This document shows, piece by piece, positions 37,808 through 48,310 of a stretch of 64,000 nt of DNA (position 1 is its first letter; the number at the start of each line of letters is the position of its first letter). The DNA lies in NCBI RefSeq assembly GCF_021603585.1, contig NZ_BQHI01000013.1, forward strand, positions 92,336 through 156,335. The letters run 5' to 3'. The stretch comes from Pseudomonas sputi (lineage in GTDB: Bacteria > Pseudomonadota > Gammaproteobacteria > Pseudomonadales > Pseudomonadaceae). Position numbers and translations under genes: made by a program. The notes under the pieces are model-generated. The model worked only from the letters and a program-made list of their open reading frames with translations. It did no database searches and was not told the origin of the DNA.

Positions 37808-38333
37808 TCCGGTTCAGCGGCTCGCGGTTGTCGTCATCCTCGGCGTGCAAAAAAATCACCCGAGGATGCTCCAGCGGGGCCAGCGGTGGTGGCAGCTCTT
37901 GCGGCTGGACCGGCCACAGGTGCGGCACCACATGGCTGACGTCGCCGTCCTGATCGTTGTGGATGGTCATCACGCCCGGCCCGCGCAATTTCTGAAAGCG
38001 CTCGTCGCACAGTTTGAAGCTGCGGCTCAGTCCCTCATCATCGACCACCGGGGACGGCAGGCGGCGCTGGGCGAAGCTGCGGCTCTTGCGTTGCTGATAG
38101 CGCGCCCAGCCAATCAGGATCACCGCGTTGACCAGCGCCACCCACAGGTAAATCTGCAAGGTGCCGAGGGCTTCGAATGCCGAATTGTCGAGGCGCGGCA
38201 CGCCTTCGTGGGTCTCGATCAACGGCCATAAACCGCGCGCCAGCAGATACAGCAGACCGATCCAGGCCAGAACAGTGAAGAACGCATCGACCACCACCAG
38301 AAACGGTCGTTGGCGGGTCCGGATGATTTTCAT
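37800..38333 (-). CDS. pgaD: PNAG biosynthesis protein PgaD
   Basis: This 177-residue protein has two membrane segments (about 12-35 and 58-78) and a long polar C-terminal part. It overlaps pgaC by four bases. PgaD partners PgaC in synthesis and export of poly-beta-1,6-N-acetylglucosamine; in E. coli the pair binds c-di-GMP. It is longer at the C-terminus than E. coli PgaD. It is identified mainly by topology and position. Confidence 0.88.
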   Translation of the reverse strand: MKIIRTRQRPFLVVVDAFFTVLAWIGLLYLLARGLWPLIETHEGVPRLDNSAFEALGTLQIYLWVALVNAVILIGWARYQQRKSRSFAQRRLPSPVVDDEGLSRSFKLCDERFQKLRGPGVMTIHNDQDGDVSHVVPHLWPVQPQELPPPLAPLEHPRVIFLHAEDDDNREPLNRIT

Positions 38334-39685
38334 TTGATAACCTCCTCTTCATCGTCCCCGAGCGGCTTGATACCCCGGTCGGGACTGATCCAGCGCGCCC
38401 GCTTCTGGTGTTGGCCGAACAAGACTTTGGGGAAACTGACCAGCGTGGTCAGCAGGCTGACGAACCAGAACGCGATCGGATACCAGACCACCCAGAACAT
38501 GGTCCTGCCCAGGCCCGGCTCGTAACGCCGGTCAATGATGATGCTGACCGCGAATTGCACCAGGCAGACAAACGCCAGCAGCAACCCGGTAAACGCCGGC
38601 GGCATCAGGTGATCGACCGCAATCGCTTCAGGCATGACCACGAACTTGCCGACGGCCCAGAAGATCACCGACAACAGGAAGGTGAACGCCCAACCGGTCG
38701 ACAGGCAGTATTCGAACAGCAGCGGCCACAGGTAACGGTGGCGGTACTGCCAGATGCCTCGAATGTTCTTGAACAGCACTTCGGCGCCGCCCTGGGCCCA
38801 GCGCAGTCGCTGTTTCCACAGACCGCGCAGGGTTTCCGGCATCAGGATCCAGCACAGGGCGCGGGGCTCGTAGAAGATGCTCCAGTGATCCAGTTGCAGC
38901 TTCCAGCTGATGTCGATGTCTTCGGTGATCATGTCCGGGCTCCAGTAGCCGACCCGGTTCAGCGCGGTGCGGCGGAACGCGACGATCACACCCGACACGG
39001 TGAAGATCCGCCCGAACACCCGCTGGGTGCGCTTGATCAGCCCGATGATCGACGAGAACTCGCCGACCTGAACTCGCCCGACCAGGGTCGAACGCGTGCG
39101 GATTCGTGGGTTGCCGGTCACTGCACCCAGCCGTGCGTTGTCGAGCATCGGCGCGACAAGGTAAGCGGCGGTGTTCGGCGCCAGCAGCGCGTCGCCGTCG
39201 ATGCACACCAGATATTCGCTGCGCGCCGCGATGGCGCCCATGCGCAGGGCCACGGCCTTGCCCTGGTTTTCCGCCAGGTGCAGCACTCGCAGTCGCGGAT
39301 CTTCCTTGGCCAGCGCATCCAGCACTTGCGCGGTGTTGTCCCTGGAGCCGTCGTTGATCGCGATGACTTCGATGTTCGGGTAATGCTGCGCCAGCGCCGC
39401 GTGGATGGTGTCGGCAGCATTGTCGCCCTCGTTGTAGCAAGGAATCAGGATCGAAATCAGCGGTTCGCCTTCCAGCGGCGGCGGCAGGGTGTCGTCCTTC
39501 CACGGCCAGTGCCGCTCCCAGTGCAGCCAGAAATACAGGCCACCGGAAATCCACAACCCGGACATGAACAGCGGGTAGAAGAACACGAAGTCCATCAGGA
39601 ATTGCCCGGTGACCAGGAAGATCAGCCCCAGCGGGACGCCGAGGACGATCGCCAGAACAAGCAGGGCCAGCAGTCTATCCAGCAT
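38330..39685 (-). CDS. pgaC: Poly-beta-1,6-GlcNAc synthase PgaC
   Basis: This 451-residue family 2 glycosyltransferase has N-terminal membrane segments, GT2 motifs [44 protein letters not shown] and QRLRW, and two or more C-terminal membrane helices. These are the catalytic and product-binding motifs of PgaC/IcaA. It polymerises UDP-GlcNAc and passes the chain through the inner membrane. It lies one base after the pgaB stop. Confidence 0.96.
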   Translation of the reverse strand: MLDRLLALLVLAIVLGVPLGLIFLVTGQFLMDFVFFYPLFMSGLWISGGLYFWLHWERHWPWKDDTLPPPLEGEPLISILIPCYNEGDNAADTIHAALAQHYPNIEVIAINDGSRDNTAQVLDALAKEDPRLRVLHLAENQGKAVALRMGAIAARSEYLVCIDGDALLAPNTAAYLVAPMLDNARLGAVTGNPRIRTRSTLVGRVQVGEFSSIIGLIKRTQRVFGRIFTVSGVIVAFRRTALNRVGYWSPDMITEDIDISWKLQLDHWSIFYEPRALCWILMPETLRGLWKQRLRWAQGGAEVLFKNIRGIWQYRHRYLWPLLFEYCLSTGWAFTFLLSVIFWAVGKFVVMPEAIAVDHLMPPAFTGLLLAFVCLVQFAVSIIIDRRYEPGLGRTMFWVVWYPIAFWFVSLLTTLVSFPKVLFGQHQKRARWISPDRGIKPLGDDEEEVIK

Positions 39686-39686
39686 G

Positions 39687-41684
39687 TCATGGGTTCCATT
39701 TGTTGGAGAGCGCAGGCCGCACGGTTTTCAGGTCCGGCAAGTTCTCGAGAAAGTTGTCCGGGTAGTAGCCGAAACTGGTGGCGCCCTGACGCTTGAGGCG
39801 GCTCATCCAGTCGGCCAGTTGCGCGCCGTCGATGTCGGCCTGATCCTTTTTCGTCCAGTCCCGGGCCTGCAATTCGAACACCGTGCGCTCCAGCGCACCG
39901 GGGCGCTGTTTGATCTTCGCCACCAATTCTTCGAGCCACGGGCCGGACTGCGCATACGTCTGTTTTTCCATGAGCGGCATGGCCATCGGCGCCGTCCAGT
40001 CGTAAGTCCCGAGGAAGTCGTCGAGGTTCTGCGCGAACCACGCTTCGCTGTGCGGATTGAGCACCGGCTCGGCAAAGATGTTGCGCGCGGTGAGCACTTG
40101 CGGGCCACGAATCGCGCGCACCTTGGCGGTCAGCTCATTGGTGAAGTCGATCAGGTAGCGGCTCTTGAAGCGCGTCCAGCGCTGCATCGCCGCCGGATCG
40201 TCACGCAGCGCCGCGATCGAGCCCGGCAAGCCGTTGGCGGCATAGGCCTTCAGCGCCTGAGGGCTGGCGTCTTCGAAGTCCGAGAGCACTGCGTCGTCGT
40301 GATAGAGAATGCCGTTGACCGATGTCAGACGCGCCACGTCTTCGTAGATTTCACCGATGATCCGCCGCACTTCAGGATCGAATGGCGACAGGCGCTGGTA
40401 TTGATCCGGGTCTATGGAGGACGTGCCGGTTTTCGGGTCCCAACGGGTGACTCGCGGCAGCTTCGAGTCGAGGCCGAAACTCAGCACCGGCATCCACGCG
40501 AAGACCTTCACATTAGCGCGGGTACGCAGTTGCCAGGCGACGCGGTTAAAAATGTCTGCACGCACCGGCAAGTGTCGGTTGGGGAAGTACAGCGAATGCA
40601 CCAGGCCATCGCCCTTCGGATCGGCGAAGGCTTGCAGGAACACCGTGTTGGCGCCCATGTCGGCCATGCGCTGGATCAGCTTGCCGAGGTTGATTTCCTG
40701 CTGCGCCGGATCCGGGTCGTAGACGTTGTCCAGATCGATATGCACCACGCGCATGACGAAATCCGACTGCACGTCGACGATACTGTTGGCGAAACGCTCG
40801 CCGTCAGGGTCGGACGCGACGAGGAAACGCGGACTGCTCATCAGGTTGTCGAGGGCATCGAGACCGTCGTCGAGGGTCAGGGCCATTTCGTAGCCTTCCT
40901 CACCCACCACAGTCAGCGAATTGCCATCCGCCGCGCCATATGGCCAGACCCACACGCGCGGTTTCTTGCCGGTGACCTTACGGATTTTTTCCGAGATGTC
41001 GTCCACGTCGGTGCGAATTCGCGCTCGGAAATCGGCCTCGGACTCATAGCGTTTGCTCACTGGATCGTAACGTCGAGTCGCCGCAGCAGGCTGCAGGTTG
41101 CCTTGCGGGTTGGCAAGGATGCCTTTGTGATTGGCGTCAGTGTGGGCGGCGATTTCCACCAGGCCCGACTGCGAGATTTCCCGCACCTGATCCCAGGTCA
41201 GAAAGTCGGAACGCGGGCGCGGCGTCCCGGCGAAATCCACCGGTTGGTTCAGCGGCGTATCGATCCAGGTGCCCACCGGTGCCAGCAGCGCATGCCAGTT
41301 GTAGGCGCGCAATACCGGCAACACACGGGTGTAGAAGCTTGCGTAACCGTCGTCGAAGCTGAGCAGGATCGCCTTGGGCGGCAGTGGCGGCCCGCCCTTG
41401 CGCGCGGCCATGATCTGATCGACCGTCACCGGTTTGTAGTTGTTCTCCCGCAGCCAGGCGAGCTGTTCGAGCAGGCGTTCGGTGCGCACCGCCACCACCG
41501 CCTGATCGGGATCACGATCTTCGACATCGTGGTAGGCAATGCCCAGCACGTGGTTTTTCGGCCAGGGCTTTTCACTGGCTGCCAGCGGTCGCTCGGACGG
41601 CGGCACGAAGGCCGGGGCTTGCTGGGCGCAGGCGCTGACCAGCAGCGCTCCCAGCAGAAGGATGAAACGCGAAATCAAAGGCAT
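39687..41684 (-). CDS. pgaB: PNAG N-deacetylase lipoprotein PgaB
   Basis: This protein has 665 residues from ATG 41684. The lipoprotein signal is LLVSAC. The N-terminal polysaccharide deacetylase domain has [11 protein letters not shown] and [12 protein letters not shown] metal-binding motifs. The C-terminal half is the PgaB glycoside hydrolase-like domain ([40 protein letters not shown]). It partially deacetylates PNAG in the periplasm before export through PgaA. It lies 12 bases after pgaA. Confidence 0.96.
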   Translation of the reverse strand: MPLISRFILLLGALLVSACAQQAPAFVPPSERPLAASEKPWPKNHVLGIAYHDVEDRDPDQAVVAVRTERLLEQLAWLRENNYKPVTVDQIMAARKGGPPLPPKAILLSFDDGYASFYTRVLPVLRAYNWHALLAPVGTWIDTPLNQPVDFAGTPRPRSDFLTWDQVREISQSGLVEIAAHTDANHKGILANPQGNLQPAAATRRYDPVSKRYESEADFRARIRTDVDDISEKIRKVTGKKPRVWVWPYGAADGNSLTVVGEEGYEMALTLDDGLDALDNLMSSPRFLVASDPDGERFANSIVDVQSDFVMRVVHIDLDNVYDPDPAQQEINLGKLIQRMADMGANTVFLQAFADPKGDGLVHSLYFPNRHLPVRADIFNRVAWQLRTRANVKVFAWMPVLSFGLDSKLPRVTRWDPKTGTSSIDPDQYQRLSPFDPEVRRIIGEIYEDVARLTSVNGILYHDDAVLSDFEDASPQALKAYAANGLPGSIAALRDDPAAMQRWTRFKSRYLIDFTNELTAKVRAIRGPQVLTARNIFAEPVLNPHSEAWFAQNLDDFLGTYDWTAPMAMPLMEKQTYAQSGPWLEELVAKIKQRPGALERTVFELQARDWTKKDQADIDGAQLADWMSRLKRQGATSFGYYPDNFLENLPDLKTVRPALSNKWNP

Positions 41685-41696
41685 CTTCAAACTCTT

Positions 41697-44177
41697 CTAG
41701 AAGCGGAAAGTGAGGTCGACGAGCAGACGCAGATCGGTTTCCCGGTCACCGTCGTAGGGCCGGTTGATCACGCTGAACAAACCGCCCACCTCGAACACGT
41801 CGTTCCAGGCGTAGCGCTGGCCGTAACCGAGCAATGCCATGCCGCCGGTGCCGTGATCACGCTGGCTGTAAGTCCCCGCACCGGCCTGGAACTGTTGGCT
41901 CCAGACCGTTTCGTAGCGGTGGTACAGCACATGATTGACGTTGAGCAACGGCATGACGCTGAAGTCCGACTTCGGGTTGAAGTACGGCACGTCATCGGAC
42001 TTGGAGTTGTGGCTGGTGCCCACTTCCAGGCCCGCATCGACTTGCAGGTTCGGCGCGCTGTAGACACCCTCTTTTCCGGTCAGCAAGGCTTCGACACGGT
42101 TGTTGCCGTCGCTGAAATGCGACGGGCTGACCGCCAGGCGCCACTCACGGCTCTCGTTGGCGCGCCAGCGGATGAAACCGCTGCCGCCGTTGGCCTTGAT
42201 GTCGCTGTTCAATGCCCGCAGCGGGGTGTCGGCCGAGAGATACTCAAGGCTGCCGCCGTATTGCCAGTGGTCGTTGATATCGCGGGCAATCGCCAGACGC
42301 GCGCCCTGCTTGTCGCCGAAACCATAGGAATGATTCGACACTTCGGCTTCGAGGGTCATGTCGCGGGTGCGACGCTCCAGGCCGACACGCTGGAAGCGGT
42401 GGTGACCGGTGCCTTCGGCAAAATCGCCAGTGGCGTATCCCGCCCCGGCGAACACCCGCCAATCCTCATCGATCGGCGGGCTGTAAAGGGTGGTCTGGAT
42501 GCCGAAATCCCGGCTGCCGGAGACCGCGCCGGCATCGCCACCGCTGCCGCCGTTGGCCTTGCCGCCGTAGGCTTCGACGCGCAGCTCGGACATGTCGTGC
42601 ACTTCGCGTTCACGGGCCAGACGCTGGACCTGACGGTTGTCGGGGAAGCGCGCCACCACGTCATCGGTCAGCGCATCCATCTGCCGCCATTCCTGCAAGT
42701 CCATGGCGGTGCGGGCCTGCGCGACTTCCAGGCCCATGTCGCGTGGCGCGATGCTTTCGGTTTCCTTGAGCTGGTTTTCCGCACGGCGCGGCCAGTTGCG
42801 GGCCAGGTACAGGTCGGCCTGGGCCCGGCGCAGGCCGATGTTGCCCGGGGCCTGATCCACCAGAGTCTGCAAGCGCTCTTCGCCGTGAGGCAGGTCGGAG
42901 CCGTAGATGCCGGCCTGCGCCGCCAGTTGCTGGGCGTCCATCCACTCATCGTTAGGGTTGCCGATCGGCAGGCCCTTGAGTTCGACACGCGGCTTCTGCG
43001 CCTTGGCCTGATCCTCGGCGACCTTGCGTGCCTCTTCGGCACGGTCGCCTTCCAGCAGCGAGTAATACAGCGCCGTGGTGTCTTCAAGTCGGTCACCGAC
43101 ATCGGCGTCCGGCGCCGCCAGCACCTGACGGTAAAGATCGGTGGCGATTTCCGGCTGGCGCTGATCCAGATAGGCCGCCGCCACCCAGCGCAGGGCGTAG
43201 GTCGGGATCTTCACGCCTTCGGCTTGCAGCTTCTGGTATTCGCTGATGACTTCGGCGGTGCGCGCCCGGGCCTTGAGTGCGCCCATGCGATCGATGCGCC
43301 AGCGCGTCACGTCATCGTGGGCGCTGGCGTCCGGGGTCCAGGTGGCGAGCAACTGGTCGTAGTCGGCCAGGGCGCGGTCGGCGATCACGTAGCGTTCTTC
43401 TTCGCTGCGGGTGGCCAGTTCGGCGAGGCGCACGCGTTCGGCGGCCAGATCGCCTTCCAGACGCCGCAAGGTGACGGAATCGATCAGCCCCGGACGCTGC
43501 CTGGCAAGCCGCAACGCCGGCTCCGGCAGACGCGCCTTTTGCAGGGCAACCACGTATTCGCGGGCGACTTCCGGTTTGTTGCCGGCGCGGACAAAGGCCT
43601 GGTCGTATTCGAACAGCGCGTCGTACGGCTTGCCGGCACGATTGAGGGCATAGCCCAGCGCCAGTCGGCGGGAAGGGTCTTCGGGTTTGGCGGCGACCAG
43701 CGAGCGGGCGCGGATGACCCCTTCGTCAGGCTTGGTGGAGTCGGCCTGGGTCAGCGCCAGACCGAGTTGCAGGTCAGCATTGTCCGGCTCCAGCGTCAGC
43801 GCCGTGTTGTAGACCTGGATCGCCTGATCCCAGCGCTTGAGGTTGCGATAGGCCCGGGCGGTGGCAGTCAGTGCCTGGATCGGCAGTGCGCGGCCACGAC
43901 CCTGGGTCTCGTAGACCTGCACCACTTCAGCGTCGAGCCCGGCCCAACCGGCGATCTGCAGGTGATCGCTGACCTGCCCGGTGGTGGCCTGGGCCGGCGG
44001 CACCTGACGCAAAACGGTCAGCGCGGGCGTGTAATGCCCGGCCCGGGCGTCGAGCACCATTTGATCGTAGGTCGTGTCGGCGAACGCGAGCACGGGCCAG
44101 AGCAACTGGCTGCACAACGCGACTCGAAACAATGGGCGTAAACCACGATGTAATACAGGACCATCAATACGCGGCAT
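41697..44177 (-). CDS. pgaA: PNAG outer-membrane porin PgaA
   Basis: This 826-residue protein has a signal sequence (cleavage near LAFADTT), a periplasmic TPR-repeat region of about 480 residues (for example RAYRNLKRWDQAIQVYNTAL) and a C-terminal 16-strand-type beta-barrel ending in LVDLTFRF, with a final Phe. This is the PgaA layout. It is the first gene of pgaABCD. PNAG promotes biofilm cohesion. Confidence 0.95.
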   Translation of the reverse strand: MPRIDGPVLHRGLRPLFRVALCSQLLWPVLAFADTTYDQMVLDARAGHYTPALTVLRQVPPAQATTGQVSDHLQIAGWAGLDAEVVQVYETQGRGRALPIQALTATARAYRNLKRWDQAIQVYNTALTLEPDNADLQLGLALTQADSTKPDEGVIRARSLVAAKPEDPSRRLALGYALNRAGKPYDALFEYDQAFVRAGNKPEVAREYVVALQKARLPEPALRLARQRPGLIDSVTLRRLEGDLAAERVRLAELATRSEEERYVIADRALADYDQLLATWTPDASAHDDVTRWRIDRMGALKARARTAEVISEYQKLQAEGVKIPTYALRWVAAAYLDQRQPEIATDLYRQVLAAPDADVGDRLEDTTALYYSLLEGDRAEEARKVAEDQAKAQKPRVELKGLPIGNPNDEWMDAQQLAAQAGIYGSDLPHGEERLQTLVDQAPGNIGLRRAQADLYLARNWPRRAENQLKETESIAPRDMGLEVAQARTAMDLQEWRQMDALTDDVVARFPDNRQVQRLAREREVHDMSELRVEAYGGKANGGSGGDAGAVSGSRDFGIQTTLYSPPIDEDWRVFAGAGYATGDFAEGTGHHRFQRVGLERRTRDMTLEAEVSNHSYGFGDKQGARLAIARDINDHWQYGGSLEYLSADTPLRALNSDIKANGGSGFIRWRANESREWRLAVSPSHFSDGNNRVEALLTGKEGVYSAPNLQVDAGLEVGTSHNSKSDDVPYFNPKSDFSVMPLLNVNHVLYHRYETVWSQQFQAGAGTYSQRDHGTGGMALLGYGQRYAWNDVFEVGGLFSVINRPYDGDRETDLRLLVDLTFRF

Positions 44178-44377
44178 TCGTCAGCATCCTTACATGGCCA
44201 GCCGGGTAGCAGTGCCCCCCCTTGCCCATTTCGTAACGGAGGCCAAGTAGATCACCTGGCCAAGCTATCCAAGCAGTCTTGCACGCAAGCGTAGATCAAT
44301 ATTCAGAACACAATAATTGTTCAGATTCGTGACGATGACGGGCCCCGGCTAACCGTTGACCCGGATGCCAGACAGCA
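44178..44377. promoter_or_regulatory. Upstream region of pgaABCD
   Basis: These 200 bases upstream of pgaA are AT-richer than the genes. They contain the imperfect palindrome GAACACAATAATTGTTC at 44306-44322. It may be a regulator site for the operon. I see no second copy in the window and cannot name a factor. Confidence 0.35.
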
Positions 44378-44415
44378 AAACGCCCGGCGTCTGCGGGTGC
44401 AGAGGCCGGGCGTTT
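44378..44415 (-). terminator. Rho-independent terminator of the DUF945 gene
   Basis: AAACGCCCGGC / GCCGGGCGTTT forms an 11-bp stem with a 16-base loop, 19 bases after the stop of the DUF945 gene, with a short T-run on the minus strand. Confidence 0.8.
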
Positions 44416-44433
44416 CGGTGACGCGCGAGGCGT

Positions 44434-45939
44434 TTACTGAGGCTGTTCGATACTGCCGAACTTGCTCATCAGGAAGCCCACAAACTGCTCGACGGTCATC
44501 TTCTGGCCGTTGAATTCCACCTGATTGGCGGCGTAATGCAGCTTGGTGACAACGTTGGTGCCATCCAGGGTCGCCAACTGCGAACCGACGGCCATGCCGG
44601 CGAACATGTCGGCACCCGCGCTGGCCTGGTCGACGATGGCCTTGGCATCGGTCTGGCCATCGATTTGCGCCTGCACGCTCAGCAGGTCGACCAGCATCGG
44701 CTTGGACACCAGCACATTGATGTCCAGCAGCGCGATCAACTGTTTGCCCAGTTGATCCGGTGGCAGGTCCATCGACGCAGGTTTGGTCAGATCAAGCACC
44801 AGATTCGCCCGGCTTTCGCCATTGGCGGTTTTCAGCGACAGGTCTTCCAATGCCAGTTGCGGCCCGGCCGCCAGCAGTTTCTGCAGGTCGGCCTTGACCT
44901 GGGTCGACTCGGCCTCGGTCAGGTTCAGCTCCGGTGCCGGCAGACCGGCGGCGGTGGCTTCGGCAGCGGCTTTCTCGTAAGGCTGCAGCTTGGTCTGGTA
45001 GATCTGCATCAGCGACATCGCCGACGGGATGTCGAGGTTTTTCAGGCTCATCGCCAGGTTGGCCGAACCGATCTTCTTGTCGTTGAGGGTCACTTCAGCG
45101 ACCTTGTAGTCGGCACGGCCGGAGGCGTTGCTGCCGTTCTCTTCGGTACGGTTCTTCATTTCGAAGTTCTTCACGCCCAGCACCGACTGCTTGGCGCCGA
45201 AGGTGGTCTTGCTGGCGGTCAACTCCAGGGTGTTCTCGCCGGTGTAGTAGCCGTAGGTGCTCTTGGCAAGGTTGCTGGCCAGGGTCAGGCCATTGAGTTC
45301 GATCTGCACCGGGGTCTGATCTTCGGCAACCGTGGTCAGGTGCAGGCTGTCCATGTAGCCATTGGCCTTGACCTTCTGCGCCTGGGCACTGGCGGAGATG
45401 TCCATGTTCAGGCCGGAAAACTTCAGGTTCGACTTGTCGTCCAGCGCCGTTTCCAGTGGCAGCAGTTCGAGATTGCCGGTGGTCGACTGGTCGTAGCCGA
45501 TGTTGACCACGCCTTTGAGCGGTGCGGCGCCCTTGGTGGCAGCGAACCACTTTTCGGTGATCGGGGTCTTTTCCAGCTCAAAGTGACTGGTGGCCATGAC
45601 CGGCAGCCATTTCAGCGACACCAGACGCGAGAACGGCAGCGGGCCATGCTCGATGTGGTCGACGAACAACAGCTCGACCGGCGCTTCGCCAAACATTTCG
45701 CCCTCGCCCTTGAGGCGATAGTGCGCGGTGCTGCTGAAGGTGTCGCGCTCCAGCGACACCAGTTCCAGCGATGCACTGCCGTTGGAGCCGGCCATGGCGG
45801 TCTGCAACTCGCTGTTGGCATTGGCGACGGCATTGTTCAGCACGCCTTCGATTTTGGTGCCGGTGTACCAGGCCCCGCCGACGCTGATGGCGCCGATGGC
45901 CACAACAATTCCGAGAAGCACGCCTGCTGATTTATTCAT
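44434..45939 (-). CDS. YdgA-family (DUF945) protein
   Basis: This 501-residue protein has one N-terminal membrane segment (AGVLLGIVVAIGAISVGGAWYTG) and a long extracytoplasmic part. The family start pattern WYTGTKIEGVL and the typical LVSLERDTFSSTAHYRL are present. DUF945/YdgA proteins occur widely in gamma-proteobacteria with no settled function; an AsmA-like lipid-related role has been suggested for distant relatives. It is a single gene with its own terminator. Confidence 0.85.
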   Translation of the reverse strand: MNKSAGVLLGIVVAIGAISVGGAWYTGTKIEGVLNNAVANANSELQTAMAGSNGSASLELVSLERDTFSSTAHYRLKGEGEMFGEAPVELLFVDHIEHGPLPFSRLVSLKWLPVMATSHFELEKTPITEKWFAATKGAAPLKGVVNIGYDQSTTGNLELLPLETALDDKSNLKFSGLNMDISASAQAQKVKANGYMDSLHLTTVAEDQTPVQIELNGLTLASNLAKSTYGYYTGENTLELTASKTTFGAKQSVLGVKNFEMKNRTEENGSNASGRADYKVAEVTLNDKKIGSANLAMSLKNLDIPSAMSLMQIYQTKLQPYEKAAAEATAAGLPAPELNLTEAESTQVKADLQKLLAAGPQLALEDLSLKTANGESRANLVLDLTKPASMDLPPDQLGKQLIALLDINVLVSKPMLVDLLSVQAQIDGQTDAKAIVDQASAGADMFAGMAVGSQLATLDGTNVVTKLHYAANQVEFNGQKMTVEQFVGFLMSKFGSIEQPQ

Positions 45940-46105
45940 GAATGACCTGATCGATTTCCGTGGCTGAAAGTGTGGTCGTCTTCCCTGAACCCGTGACCGG
46001 GCCGTGGCGCGACTCCGCTGAATTTAGCGGTGGAGATTAGCACTGGCAGTGGGCCGCGGCCCAATGTTTAAAGGTTAAAGAATGTCCACGAGACATGGAC
46101 AAACA

Positions 46106-46133
46106 AAAAGATCGCCGGGTTCGGCGATCTTTT
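46106..46133 (-). terminator. Rho-independent terminator of the 46139-46774 gene
   Basis: AAAAGATCGCCG-ggtt-CGGCGATCTTTT is a 12-bp perfect stem with four T on the minus-strand side, six bases beyond the stop codon. Confidence 0.88.
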
Positions 46134-46138
46134 CGGGA

Positions 46139-46774
46139 TCAGGAGTATTGAACCTCGATCTCATCAAGCTGATGGTCGAAGCTTTTCAGCCGCGCGGTCC
46201 AGGTGTACACCAGCACTTCGAAATCCCGGTCGATCACCGCCCCGCCGGGCCCGTCGCTGCGCGGGTCGCAGAAATCCAGTTGATAGCGCTCGCGGGCCAT
46301 GGCCGTGGCGACGTCCGACAGTTCGCGGGCATTGTTGAGCCAGTGCCAGCCGTCGTCGGCGACTTGCCGGTCGAGGGCCAGGCACTGTTTTTTCAGGGCT
46401 TCGAGGCTTTTTTCCAGCGGTGTGCCGGTGAGTTCGCCCATGACTTCGGCGAAGGTGCGCCCCGGCTGCCAGTAGCCGCCCCAGAAGTAGCGGTCGAACA
46501 CGGTTTCGACTTTGCGCAGCGCGACCTTGGTGTCCCAGATCAGCAGCAGCGTCTTGCTTTGCTCAAGCTGACGCTTTTTGAGTCGCTGGGTCTGCACCAG
46601 GGCCGAGGCCACGACCACGATCGCCATGACCGCGATCAGCGCCACGATGCTGTCGAGGAAGATCATTGCCTTGTCGATCTGATGGGCCAGCATGATGCCG
46701 TAGAAATAGGTGGCCGACAGCAGCACCAAGGCTACCAGGGCGCACCAGAAGCCAAGAGCGTAAGGGTTTTTCAT
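46139..46774 (-). CDS. Two-helix membrane protein of unknown function
   Basis: This 211-residue protein has two hydrophobic segments (about 8-28 and 40-60), a basic stretch (QTQRLKKRQLEQ) and a soluble C-terminal domain of about 140 residues rich in Trp and acidic residues (YFWGGYWQPGRTF, DDGWHWLNNARELSD). I do not recognise the family. It is a single gene with its own terminator, separated from the efflux operon by about 90 bp and a second hairpin. Confidence 0.75.
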   Translation of the reverse strand: MKNPYALGFWCALVALVLLSATYFYGIMLAHQIDKAMIFLDSIVALIAVMAIVVVASALVQTQRLKKRQLEQSKTLLLIWDTKVALRKVETVFDRYFWGGYWQPGRTFAEVMGELTGTPLEKSLEALKKQCLALDRQVADDGWHWLNNARELSDVATAMARERYQLDFCDPRSDGPGGAVIDRDFEVLVYTWTARLKSFDHQLDEIEVQYS

Positions 46775-46812
46775 TATTGGTTTCCCCTAGACCTGCGCTA
46801 GCGATGTGCACT

Positions 46813-46842
46813 GAAAAGGCGCCTGGTTCGGGGCGCCCTTTC
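46813..46842 (-). terminator. Hairpin after the efflux operon
   Basis: GAAAAGGCGCC / GGCGCCCTTTC pairs across an eight-base gap, with one bulge, 26 bases after the last gene of the efflux operon on the minus strand. It is a probable terminator. Confidence 0.6.
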
Positions 46843-46867
46843 AATACTTCAAAGCATAGCAACGGCC

Positions 46868-48310
46868 TCAGGGTTTGCTGGCGCTCGAGGCTTGCGTTCG
46901 TCCGCTTTCCCAACCGCCGCCCAGGGCGAGGAATAAATCGATCTGGCTCATGGCAACCTGGGTGTTGGCAGCGGCCAGTTGCGCAGTGACATCGGTGTAG
47001 GTGCGGGTGGCCTGCAGGTCGGCGAGGAACGACTCGCGGCCGGCCTGGAAGAAGCGGTGCGTCTGGTCCGCCGCCAGTTTTGCCGACTGCTCGGCATCGG
47101 CCAGTGCATCGCGGCGTTGCAGCAGCGCGGAGTACTGGGACAGACCGGTCTGGGTTTCGCGGATAGCGTTGAGCACCACGCCGTCGAAATGCGCCAACGC
47201 GCCCTGGGTCGTGGCTTCGGCTTCGCGGATCCGGGCCCGGGCGCCGTTGGTCGGTACGCTCCAGCTCAGTGACGGGCCGAAACCCCAGCGGTTGGTGGAC
47301 GGTTTGCCAAGGTTATCGAGAATGCCGACGGTGCCGATCGTCGCGCCGAAACTGATGTCCGGGTACAGCTCGCCGGTGGCGATGCCGATTCCAGCCGTCG
47401 CAGCCGCCAGACGCCGCTCGGCCTGGCGGATGTCCGGCCGGCGCTTGAGCAGTGCAGCGCCATCGCCGACCGGCACCAGTTGGGCGATTTTCGGCAGTTC
47501 GGCGCAGGTCGCGGTGCCGGCCGGCAGTTGATCGACAGGCTTGGCCAGCAACATCGACAGACGGAACAATCCGGCCTGACGCGCCGCCTCATAACGCGGC
47601 ATGTCGGCGCGCAGGGATTTGAATTGGGTCTGCGAACGGGTGACCTGGGTTTCGTCGCCACGGCCGGCATCGCGCAGACGCTGGATCAGGGTGGTGCTCT
47701 GGGATTGCAGGTCGAGGGAATGCTGGGCGATTTCCCGTTCCTCATTCGCCGCGCAGACCTGGGTGTAGGCCCGCACCACGTCGGCGACCAGGGTGATGCG
47801 TGCAGTGTCGGCAGCGGCCTGGGTCGCATCGGCGTTGGCCTTGGCCGCTTCGATCCCGCGTTGCAGGGTGCCCCACAGGTCGAACTGGTAGGACGCGCTG
47901 ATACCGATATCGCCGATGTTGGCCACCGGCACTTTCTCCGGCAGCAGGAACGCCTCGCCGGACTCCTGCAAGCGTTGCGCGCCCATTTTCACGCCGCCGC
48001 TCCAGCCACCGGCCGCCTCGGCTTCATCGACCTGCGCACGGGCCCGCGACAGGTTCGCCGCCGCCACTCGCAGATCGGTGTTGGATGCCATGGCCTGCTG
48101 CACCAGTTGATCCAGACGCGGATCCTGATACAGCCGCCACCAGTCCGCCGGCACCGGGGCCGACACCACCGGTTTGCCGGCCACCGCCAGGTCGCCCTGG
48201 AAATCCTTGCGCTGGATCGCCGCGTCTTCGGGCACGTGGTAGTCCGGCCCGACCATCGAGCAGGCCGACAGCATCATGCCCAGCCCGACGACCATCAAGG
48301 CCCTGTTCAT
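46868..48310 (-). CDS. Outer-membrane efflux lipoprotein (OprM/NodT family)
   Basis: This 480-residue protein has lipobox LSAC and the TolC-like duplicated helical/barrel domain of the NodT group (SMVGPDYHVPE near the start, PADWWRLYQDPRLDQL, LLKRRPDIRQAERRLAAATAGIGIA). It is the outer-membrane duct of the MarR-FUSC-DUF1656-HlyD operon and overlaps the HlyD gene by four bases. Confidence 0.93.
   Translation of the reverse strand: MNRALMVVGLGMMLSACSMVGPDYHVPEDAAIQRKDFQGDLAVAGKPVVSAPVPADWWRLYQDPRLDQLVQQAMASNTDLRVAAANLSRARAQVDEAEAAGGWSGGVKMGAQRLQESGEAFLLPEKVPVANIGDIGISASYQFDLWGTLQRGIEAAKANADATQAAADTARITLVADVVRAYTQVCAANEEREIAQHSLDLQSQSTTLIQRLRDAGRGDETQVTRSQTQFKSLRADMPRYEAARQAGLFRLSMLLAKPVDQLPAGTATCAELPKIAQLVPVGDGAALLKRRPDIRQAERRLAAATAGIGIATGELYPDISFGATIGTVGILDNLGKPSTNRWGFGPSLSWSVPTNGARARIREAEATTQGALAHFDGVVLNAIRETQTGLSQYSALLQRRDALADAEQSAKLAADQTHRFFQAGRESFLADLQATRTYTDVTAQLAAANTQVAMSQIDLFLALGGGWESGRTQASSASKP

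Noticed and set aside
39609-44141. 1510-codon plus-strand frame
   Set aside because: It lies opposite pgaA-pgaB, which are well supported. Long antisense frames are common in GC-rich Pseudomonas DNA.
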